DNA from: Alteromonas sp. a30
Lineage (GTDB): Bacteria > Pseudomonadota > Gammaproteobacteria > Enterobacterales > Alteromonadaceae
NCBI RefSeq assembly: GCF_026788005.1
Contig: NZ_JABEPE010000009.1
Location: 1 to 64,000 of the forward strand
Reading direction: 5' to 3'
Length of the DNA: 64,000 nucleotides
Shown here: positions 57,281 through 64,000 of the stretch, one piece after another
How the letters are laid out: the number at the start of each line of letters is the position of its first letter
How positions within the stretch are numbered: the first letter of the stretch is position 1
The notes under the pieces: generated by a model
The model's input: only the letters and a program-made list of their open reading frames with translations
What the model was told of the DNA's origin: nothing
Databases searched by the model: none
Made by a program: the position numbers and the translations under genes

Positions 57281-57421
57281 TGGTTGTCTGTACCAAGAAA
57301 AAACACTCACATTAAAGGTTAAGAATAGACTCTGAAATCTTGTTAAGCCAATGGAAATTATGAAAAGATTTTTGGTAAGAAAGAACGAATCGATAAACTC
57401 AGAAATGAATAGGTTAAGCCC

Positions 57422-57455
57422 AAAAAAAGAAGCCGACCAAAACTTGGTCGACTTC
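57422..57455 (-). terminator. Terminator after the DoxX-like gene
   Basis: On the minus strand GAAGTCGACCAA and TTGGTCGGCTTC form a 12-bp stem with one mismatch, then seven T. It lies 33 bp after the DoxX-like gene and ends the three-gene operon to its right. Confidence 0.9.
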
Positions 57456-57488
57456 ACATTTTAAAACATTTGTTTTTGTCTTGATAAC

Positions 57489-58499
57489 TTAGGCTGCGGC
57501 AGGCATTGCGTCATGTGCTTCGTCGCTTTTCTTCAAGCCAAATCCAGTGTCGCCATAAACAAGCAGGACAGCAACAAAACCAAAGATAGGTAAATGCCCC
57601 ATTAGCTCATCAAGGCCAGAAATAACACCGGTTGATGCGAAGAAGAAGGCAATAACAAGCAACACATAACGCGTCGCTAAACCAAGTGTTAGCATAATGC
57701 CAAACAATGATTCAAAGGTTCCGGCTGCAAGAGCGAAGTGCAAATGCGTAAAGTCTTCCCATCCGAAGAAGTTAGGGAAATTATAATAAGGGTGTTCTTC
57801 AAGGAAGAAATACGTTGCGGCAGGCTCATAAAATTTATTATGTATCGCCAACGTTAACAACTGAACCCCAAGACCAATACGCAAAACAATTGGTGCATAA
57901 TGTTTCAGCTTGTCTAAGCCAAAACGAGCAAACATGCCACGATCAAACTGACTAATACGGGTAGAAATGAAGAAGTAGGCTAATCCAAGGCTCGCCATTT
58001 CGAAAAAGTAGTCAATACCACTTTCAAAGGAGAAGAAAAGCAACGATACCAAAGCAATCGCAAACAGCACCAACCCAGTAAAAGCTAAAGAGATTACCGA
58101 TCCTATTAACACAAGCGACTGTAAAACAACTCCCACGATAATTCTTTCATGAGAAATAAAGAAGTGAGGACCTAAAAATTCTCCCAACAATAAATTGTGT
58201 AAAAACAGAAGGTTAACAAGGCCGAATAAGATATACCAACCAATATTATGTTTATCATTCCATTGGTTGAATAATGCGTTACCAAAGCGTTGACTGCTTT
58301 GACCTATTTTGGCAATCACAAGAACAGAGACAACAAATCCTGCTCCACCAAATAAGATTAATGCGGCGATCCAATCCATAGGCAGGCTCATCTTAGGTAG
58401 TTCAGTACCAACAGGCACAAACCAACGAACATGCGCGAAGGATTGGAATGACAATAAGGCTAACAAGCCAGTAAAAATACGTAGGATTGATGTTTTCAT
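57489..58499 (-). CDS. DoxX-like multi-span membrane protein
   Basis: 336 residues, about eight membrane segments, after a signal-like first helix (MKTSILRIFTGLLALLSFQSFA). The second half, LRIGLGVQLLTLAIHNKF to LTLGLATRYVLLVIAFFFAS, resembles DoxX/SURF4-type membrane proteins linked with quinone or oxidative functions. It is the last gene of an operon with a di-heme cytochrome c peroxidase (13 bp apart) and an YtkA-like protein. Function probably redox-related; this is by context. Confidence 0.7.
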   Translation of the reverse strand: MKTSILRIFTGLLALLSFQSFAHVRWFVPVGTELPKMSLPMDWIAALILFGGAGFVVSVLVIAKIGQSSQRFGNALFNQWNDKHNIGWYILFGLVNLLFLHNLLLGEFLGPHFFISHERIIVGVVLQSLVLIGSVISLAFTGLVLFAIALVSLLFFSFESGIDYFFEMASLGLAYFFISTRISQFDRGMFARFGLDKLKHYAPIVLRIGLGVQLLTLAIHNKFYEPAATYFFLEEHPYYNFPNFFGWEDFTHLHFALAAGTFESLFGIMLTLGLATRYVLLVIAFFFASTGVISGLDELMGHLPIFGFVAVLLVYGDTGFGLKKSDEAHDAMPAAA

Positions 58500-58512
58500 T
58501 GGTTATGACACC

Positions 58513-59889
58513 CTAAAAATTAATTGAGCTGGTTTCTGCTGCATACTTTTTATTTTGTTTTACGCCTTCCATTGGAGGAGCTTGAAGCCACTCTTTTTCC
58601 ACTGCGATACCACCGTTTAGTGTCATTAGAAAAGCTTCCAATTGTTCCAACTGATGCGGAACAAGTTTGAGAGGTTCAACATCAATATGTACCCCCTTTT
58701 CTATCATTGGACGGTTGTAGTACTGAAGCACTTCATCAAGATTGTTGAAGACACCTGAATGCATATAAGGTGCTGTTAATGCAACGTTTCTTAGCGTAGG
58801 AACTTTGAATGCGCCTTCCAGCTCCATTCCATCTGCTTTAACAAAATTTAGCTCATCACACATTTCGGGTGTCGCATCACTAAACTTGCTTTTACAGTTA
58901 AATTCCTGTGCTAAAAGCTTAATTACACCTTCTTTTCGACCGATGTCTTTGCGATCAGTGTGTTCATCAGAGCCATCTGGTGCATTAATTGCTTTGAATT
59001 CAAAGCTACTCAGCATTGGTCCATTGTGACAGCTAATGCACTGCGCACTTTCCTCATCCATGAATAGCTTCAATCCCGCTATCTCTTTTTGATTAAGCGC
59101 GGATTTGTGCCCTTCCATGACTTCCCCTTGGTCATTCAAACTAGCAATATACTCGTCAAAACGACTTCGGGCCGGGACCAATTTCGCCTCGTACGCTCCA
59201 ATCGCTTTTCCCACGTTGGTAAATACAAGGTTCACTTGCTCCCGATCTTCTTCTGACATTTGCGCCCACAACACATCACTATCCTGAACACCTGAATCAG
59301 GGCTAGCAAAAGGTGGAAAACGACGACTATCAGAAAAATCTGGTAACGTGCCGAAAACGGCTTCGTATTCTTCTTTATGTTTTTCTGCAACACGCAAAGC
59401 CACTAATGTTCTTGGCGTCCCGTGCTCATTCATACTTTCTAATGATTCTAGCGCTTGAGACCACAAGCTATCTCTGCGACCATCCCAAAATTGCCATGCC
59501 GACAACCCTGAACCAACAATAGTTGGCGTGTTACGAGTAATCGGTTCAGCTTCAGATATAGGCGTAGGCAAACCATCAGTGAATGCTTTTTCTGGATGAT
59601 GACAACTGGCACACGAACGCTCTCGATTAATGCTCAAGTCTTCATCAAAAAATAATCGATGCCCAAAACGCTCTGCTTCTTCTACTCCAGCGTAACGATT
59701 AGTCAACGACTCGTAAGACTGCTCCATAATATTTTGCGGAATAGCAAGAGTTCGTAATATAGCAACTTCTTGTTCTTCCCATATTGTGCCGCCTTCTCCT
59801 TCAGGGAAAGCAATATTTAAGATGCCAATTAGCCCGATTATCCCAATCAGAGCTGTTACGCAAAGCGTTAAAAGTGGATGCGATCTCAT
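58513..59889 (-). CDS. Di-heme cytochrome c peroxidase / MauG family protein
   Basis: 458 residues. An N-terminal membrane anchor (about 8-26) holds a periplasmic domain with two heme-binding sites, CASCH (about 93-97) and CISCH (about 285-289), as in bacterial di-heme peroxidases and MauG. FFDEDLSINRERSCASCH, NTPTIVGSGLSAWQFWDG and PYMHSGVF fit this family. It could reduce peroxide or oxidise a protein partner. It lies between the YtkA-like and DoxX-like genes. Confidence 0.9.
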   Translation of the reverse strand: MRSHPLLTLCVTALIGIIGLIGILNIAFPEGEGGTIWEEQEVAILRTLAIPQNIMEQSYESLTNRYAGVEEAERFGHRLFFDEDLSINRERSCASCHHPEKAFTDGLPTPISEAEPITRNTPTIVGSGLSAWQFWDGRRDSLWSQALESLESMNEHGTPRTLVALRVAEKHKEEYEAVFGTLPDFSDSRRFPPFASPDSGVQDSDVLWAQMSEEDREQVNLVFTNVGKAIGAYEAKLVPARSRFDEYIASLNDQGEVMEGHKSALNQKEIAGLKLFMDEESAQCISCHNGPMLSSFEFKAINAPDGSDEHTDRKDIGRKEGVIKLLAQEFNCKSKFSDATPEMCDELNFVKADGMELEGAFKVPTLRNVALTAPYMHSGVFNNLDEVLQYYNRPMIEKGVHIDVEPLKLVPHQLEQLEAFLMTLNGGIAVEKEWLQAPPMEGVKQNKKYAAETSSINF

Positions 59890-59933
59890 TATTCAATTCC
59901 TTTAAACGTTCAAGCTCTTTCCACATCTACAAC

Positions 59934-60431
59934 TTAAGAAAAGCGAGCAGACAAAATTTTCAATTTTTTCCCGTAGTGAAGCTCTATCTCCAGCGTTAAC
60001 CTAACGTTGGTATCACCACGTTTTATGTCAAAATACAACTCCCAAACACCCGGCATCGAAAACTTAATTCCTTTAATGACGAATACCGAATCAGTTTGTT
60101 TCATGACTTTAGGTGTTGTTGGCATACCGTGACCATGCGAAGGCATACCACCGTCGAACACCATTTCCACCTCACTAAAAGCCTCACCGTCAATTTGCGC
60201 GACCTCAACATCCCAGTGCTGAATCTTGTTTAGCGCAAGAAAGTGACGCTTCCCTTGAATTTCAATAGCTAGGTCATGACTTTCAGATTTGAAGGTCATT
60301 ACTGCATCCTCTTTACCCTCGAGATTAGAATCCTCACCTTTAGCTGAAACTGAAAACTGTACAGAAGCCAAAAACAAGGTAACAGCGCTTAAAAATATTT
60401 TTCCCTTAAACAAGCCAATTCCAGATCTCAT
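59934..60431 (-). CDS. Periplasmic YtkA/FixH-like protein
   Basis: 165 residues from the ATG at 60431 (MRSGIGLF). A signal peptide (cleavage near VSAKG) precedes a small beta-sandwich with DGGMPSHGHGMPTTPKV and FSMPGVWELYFDI, the Met/His-rich pattern of YtkA-like and FixH domains, often tied to copper or cytochrome oxidase assembly. First gene of the three-gene operon; the His/Met cluster may bind metal for the di-heme enzyme. Confidence 0.75.
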   Translation of the reverse strand: MRSGIGLFKGKIFLSAVTLFLASVQFSVSAKGEDSNLEGKEDAVMTFKSESHDLAIEIQGKRHFLALNKIQHWDVEVAQIDGEAFSEVEMVFDGGMPSHGHGMPTTPKVMKQTDSVFVIKGIKFSMPGVWELYFDIKRGDTNVRLTLEIELHYGKKLKILSARFS

Positions 60432-61521
60432 GTTGTTTCCCACCTCACCATTTAACCTCAGAAATTATTTTACCTAAACAGGTTATCAAAAAGCCAGAAA
60501 AAAGATAGAGAGATATTGTTAAATAGATTCAAATATTTTTGAAAAGGAGTATTTTTTGAGAAGGTAAAGTCTAATTTTTCAACTAGCATCACATCCTATG
60601 AAATGCCATATCCCTTATATAACAACACGTTGAACAAAATTGAGTTAAGTTGACAATATATATTCACTCAAAATTATAATATATATTTATATATACATTT
60701 AATTTTAATATAAGCTTTGATTTTATTGGCTTTAGATGGGATTAGCTGTTCTTCCATGAGGTGATATTCCATTAATCGAGACTACTGTTACTCCTTATTC
60801 TAAATCATATCCATATCTTTACCAGTCCGGCGTGAAGATTTTTATCTTTTTTATCAAATTGAGGCGTACTCAGAACTTACCTTTTTTCTTACAAACCCTT
60901 TTAACATAGGCTCTACAAGAGTAAAAATATGTAATTGAACGGTAAGTTATCGACAATTCACTGACGATACAAATTTTTATTTAAATGAAATATTTTCGTT
61001 CCCTTTTGAGAAAAATGTCACATATGGCAAAACAAATCCAGCCTACAAGCACCATACAGAAAGCCAAAAATCCACTCAAAAAGGAAGTGTAAATAAAGAA
61101 GGGAAAATGGAAAATAGCAATAGATAAATATGATTTTATAAATAAGTAATTACTACAAATAAATGACACATTATCTGTTTTAAGTAAGAGACTGTCATTA
61201 AATAGCAATATATATATACTTTATTTTGAAAATTAAATTTAACAATTTTGTTAACAATTGTTCCAAATATATTTGATAACACTTTCTACATATCACTTTT
61301 AAATTCTGAAAACCACGATCTAATTATTAATATTACGGTATTAATTAAGACATAAATTCTTAAATAGAGAGAAAGTAATATCATGATACTACGCAATTAA
61401 CTTTGCACTCAATATAAATGAAAACGCTTACTAAAATTGCCGAATAACGCAAAGGGTTAATTTTATTGGCGATGTAGCGCCTATCCCCAGATGACAAGCA
61501 CTACGAAAAAGAACGAAATGA
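60432..61521. other. AT-rich gene desert
   Basis: About 1.1 kb, markedly AT-rich (runs such as 60650-60720), with no gene I would support. The open frame at 60981-61208 (minus) is a low-complexity hydrophobic stretch without ribosome-binding site. It should contain the promoter of the minus-strand operon at 57-60 kb, but no clear signal is seen. Confidence 0.55.
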
Positions 61522-62604
61522 CTACAGAGGGAAGACCTTGGGCTTTTTAATACACAATCCCATTTCAATAACATCACCTTGGCTAAAATTATATTTAAGG
61601 TGGGAATAAAGGGTAACAATAGACCTGCTTACCGCTAACTCCACTTCATATTGAATGACCGATCCATTGTAAATTCGGTTAATTATCTTACCGATTTTAG
61701 CGGTTAGTTCTTGTGGGTCTCGACCCTCATCAGAGCTGATTAATCTTTTAATATTAATATCGAAAGGTCTTATTAAAATCTCAACAATTTGTCCATTAAA
61801 TAGATTAGGCTGTAAATGGGTTGTTAACACGCCGAGTTCGGTTAAAAGTTCACAATGATCCTCGTTAATCTGCACTTTTGCTTTTATGAAGCTACAGATT
61901 CCAAGCAAGGCGGCAATGGCTTGCGTTTTGGGTTGCTCATACAATGTTGCAGGCTCGTCCCACTGTAATAATCTTCTGTGTTGAATCACACCCATGACAT
62001 CTGAAAATGCAAAGGCATCTTGTGGATCTTGAGTAGCAAGCACTGCCGCAATGTTTCCAGACTTAAGAACATTTCGTATTTTTTGGATTAGCTTAAGACG
62101 CTCGTTTGCGTTAACCCGAGAGAAAATGTCTTCTAGTAGTACAACGCTCGGTTCCGTCGCTAACGCTCGTGCAAAAGCAACGAGAACCTTTTGTTCCGCA
62201 GACAAGGCGTTAATGTGACTCAATTTGTGTGCATCTAGCATTAGTTCGGTCAATATATCCGCTATTTTGCGAGTTTTATCCTTGGCGTTATTTGTCGACA
62301 ATCCAAAAGCAATATTTTGTTCTACCGTTAAATGAGGAAACAGAGCCAAATCCGAGAACACGACTCCCATTCCTCGTTGATGAGGCTTAACTTGATTACC
62401 TTGGGCTGCAACTACTTGCCCTTCGATAATGATCTGGCCTGAGTTAATAGAACTGAATCCTGAAATTGCTTCAATAATGGCCTGTTTGCTGGCGATGTCC
62501 TCACCTAGCAAGCTCACCATCACTCCTGAATTGACGTTGAAACTCAAATCATCGATAAAGGTGTTGTCGCTTAGTTGAAGAGTCACATTATCCAGACGTA
62601 GCAT
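61522..62604 (-). CDS. ABC transporter ATP-binding protein, catalytic motifs degenerate (FbpC-like)
   Basis: 360 residues from the ATG at 62604, overlapping the permease stop by 1 bp. The overall plan is that of FbpC-type ATPases with a C-terminal TOBE-like regulatory part (about 230-360). The catalytic motifs are eroded: Walker A reads GEDIASKQ (34-41; the central and last Gly and the Ser/Thr lost), the Q-loop reads VFSDLALFPH (Gln to Ser), the signature LSAEQ for LSGGQ, Walker B LLEDIF for LLDEP, and the H-loop TQDPQDA (His to Gln). The reading frame is intact. Either a pseudoenzyme or a gene losing function. Confidence 0.85.
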   Translation of the reverse strand: MLRLDNVTLQLSDNTFIDDLSFNVNSGVMVSLLGEDIASKQAIIEAISGFSSINSGQIIIEGQVVAAQGNQVKPHQRGMGVVFSDLALFPHLTVEQNIAFGLSTNNAKDKTRKIADILTELMLDAHKLSHINALSAEQKVLVAFARALATEPSVVLLEDIFSRVNANERLKLIQKIRNVLKSGNIAAVLATQDPQDAFAFSDVMGVIQHRRLLQWDEPATLYEQPKTQAIAALLGICSFIKAKVQINEDHCELLTELGVLTTHLQPNLFNGQIVEILIRPFDINIKRLISSDEGRDPQELTAKIGKIINRIYNGSVIQYEVELAVSRSIVTLYSHLKYNFSQGDVIEMGLCIKKPKVFPL

Positions 62605-64000
62605 TATCGCACTCCTTGCTTTCGCGTATTCCATATTAAAAATAGAACGGGAATACTCCCTATTATCACCATGCTCATTGCACTTAAATATACCCAATCC
62701 GAATGACCTATTGACGCGAATGCAACCGGCAAGTCACGAACCAATACCAGCAGAATCATCAATATGACTATCCCATTTTCTTTTTTGAACATCTTCGCTA
62801 AAAGTGTGCTGATCAACTGAATATATTGAGGGTTCCCATGGTGGGTTAGCACTCTAAGCTGAGAGACTTCTAGCTGTTCAAGCATGATAAAAACGACGTA
62901 TGTAATGATACCGACATAATGAAGGCAGTAAGCTAAAAGGAAGGCCGACAACACATCCCCCTCCCAGTAAGCAAGCAAGATTATTGTTCCCACAGCCACC
63001 GCAATAAATGGGAGAACCCTGCTCACTTTACCTACTACTGTGGTTAAACGTACTAAACGCGCTTTCGACTTCCTCACCACAAGGCTCGCCAATGTCACCA
63101 ATACAACAACCGATGCAACAACCAGAACAAGCGCGAGATTACTCCACAATTCGAAAATAGACCTAGCGTTGGAGTACTCCCATTTTATTTTCGCCCCCCA
63201 AAGAAGCAGTTGTGAAATTGGAATAATGAACCCCATGATAAGTAAGGAAGCAAAGAAAGCGGTAACTAAACCCCCCTTAGTTTTACTCAAAATTTCTCTA
63301 GAAATTGGTATAGATTCTTCACCTGACGGGCAATATCGGTCTTTTTTTAACAAATAATTTACAAAGGGCAAAAATAAAACCACAAAAAGTACAAGGAGGA
63401 ACACGAGTGAAGAAACGCCTAACACGATGTTTTTATTGTCTAGCGCTTGAAAAGTACCCATTGCCAATGTTTCAACAGATAAAAAAGAAACCACTCCTAT
63501 ATCAAATACGCTAACTGACATCACCAACAAGCCGGCTAACACAGTGAAAGGTAACGCCATAGGCAGTGCAATCTGAGTAAGATGAATCCAGCGGCTTACT
63601 CCCAAACTTATTGATGCTTTATGCAGATTGCCAGATTGAATCAGAAACGCATAACGAGCAAATAAGTATACGACTGGAAATAACGTCAGCGTAAATATGC
63701 TAATAGCTGTTAATAAAGGCGGAAAAGGTAAGAAGTCAACATGACCATTGGCTTTAACATATCCTGGGATTGTTAAAGGCAGTAACAAAGCCCACTGAAA
63801 GAAATCGCGAAATGGAAACTGGTATCTCACCATGTACCAAGCACTGCATGTTCCAATGATGATGCATCCGAAAAATACGCCTAAAAGCAGAATCAACGCG
63901 TTCCAAGAATACAGTATGAACGCATCTATTTGCGTTGTGCCTATGCTCTCCCATTCAGAGAAAACCCATACAGAGGTGAATGCAACCAATGGTAGCAGCA
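62604..64000 (-). CDS. ABC transporter permease, FbpB-like (truncated by window edge)
   Basis: At least 465 residues, open to the right edge (the TTG at 63989 is not the start), with about 12 membrane segments in two homologous halves. The first half has the EAA-type loop KASISLGVSRWIHLTQIALP; the second has QLRVLTHHGNPQYIQLISTL, weaker. Fused double-permeases of this type occur in iron(III) or thiamine importers with a periplasmic binding protein, here outside the window. It overlaps the ATPase gene by 1 bp. Confidence 0.85.
   Translation of the reverse strand, partial: LLPLVAFTSVWVFSEWESIGTTQIDAFILYSWNALILLLGVFFGCIIIGTCSAWYMVRYQFPFRDFFQWALLLPLTIPGYVKANGHVDFLPFPPLLTAISIFTLTLFPVVYLFARYAFLIQSGNLHKASISLGVSRWIHLTQIALPMALPFTVLAGLLVMSVSVFDIGVVSFLSVETLAMGTFQALDNKNIVLGVSSLVFLLVLFVVLFLPFVNYLLKKDRYCPSGEESIPISREILSKTKGGLVTAFFASLLIMGFIIPISQLLLWGAKIKWEYSNARSIFELWSNLALVLVVASVVVLVTLASLVVRKSKARLVRLTTVVGKVSRVLPFIAVAVGTIILLAYWEGDVLSAFLLAYCLHYVGIITYVVFIMLEQLEVSQLRVLTHHGNPQYIQLISTLLAKMFKKENGIVILMILLVLVRDLPVAFASIGHSDWVYLSAMSMVIIGSIPVLFLIWNTRKQGVR

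Noticed and set aside
57281-57457. Upstream extension of the flavoprotein gene to the first in-frame ATG
   Set aside because: It overlaps the terminator of the neighbouring operon and encodes an unrelated hydrophobic stretch.
60981-61208. Minus-strand hydrophobic open frame in the gene desert
   Set aside because: Low-complexity AT-rich sequence, no Shine-Dalgarno sequence, no homology known.

Overview
The window is a chromosomal segment of a gammaproteobacterium, most probably a marine member of the Alteromonadales. This rests on gene order and protein similarity: secG-tpiA-glmM-folP-ftsH-rlmE with yhbY divergent, greA-carB-carA-dapB-dnaJ-dnaK-grpE with nadK-recN-bamE divergent, rnfH-ratA/smpB-ssrA, and ubiF/miaB-ybeZ-ybeY-corC-lnt. 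The tmRNA tag ends ANDENYALAA, as in many gammaproteobacteria. Base composition is moderately AT-rich.

Region by region: (1) 1-1700 is the right end of an integrative element (last bases of an unknown gene, a small excisionase, a tyrosine integrase) abutting the 3' end of a tRNA-Leu(GAG). (2) 1.7-23.8 kb is conserved housekeeping DNA, mostly on the minus strand: protein export, glycolysis, cell-wall precursor synthesis, folate, AAA protease and rRNA methylation, carbamoyl phosphate and lysine synthesis, and the DnaK/DnaJ/GrpE chaperone set. Sigma-32-like promoters precede grpE, dnaK and rlmE-ftsH, and a LexA-like box precedes recN. (3) 23,743-37,216 is a 13.5 kb genomic island in ssrA, bounded by a 22-bp direct repeat of the tmRNA 3' end and carrying 13-bp arm-type repeats inside both ends. 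It holds its integrase, a degenerate 12-bp tandem repeat, several orphan genes, two cassettes pairing an Rx4H (HEPN-like) protein with a membrane protein (one also has a NdpA/YejK-like nucleoid-associated protein), a Fic protein and a HigBA-type toxin-antitoxin pair. The content looks like a defence island. (4) Just right of the island is the C-terminal stump of another integrase, so ssrA has been used more than once. (5) 37.6-39 kb has a secreted protein with three Cys-rich repeats and a possible beta-pore-forming end, then a gene-free kilobase. (6) 39.9-48.8 kb returns to core genes: AGCS symporter, ubiF, miaB, ybeZ, ybeY, corC, lnt. (7) 48.9-54.7 kb is a signalling operon: voltage-sensor-like membrane protein, YfiR-like periplasmic protein, hybrid histidine kinase and GGDEF response regulator. 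(8) 55-64 kb is accessory: a four-gene cluster of a small exported protein plus small membrane proteins, a flavoprotein that has lost its FAD-binding N-terminus, an YtkA-like/di-heme peroxidase/DoxX-like operon, an AT-rich gene desert, and an FbpBC-like ABC transporter whose ATPase has lost nearly all its catalytic motifs.

The best candidates for something undescribed are the NdpA-like/membrane/HEPN operon at 31.5-35.1 kb, the HEPN-membrane pair just before it, the two unrelated cassettes that pair a small exported protein with a membrane protein, and the ABC ATPase pseudoenzyme. All functional statements are from reading motifs by eye; no database search was run.
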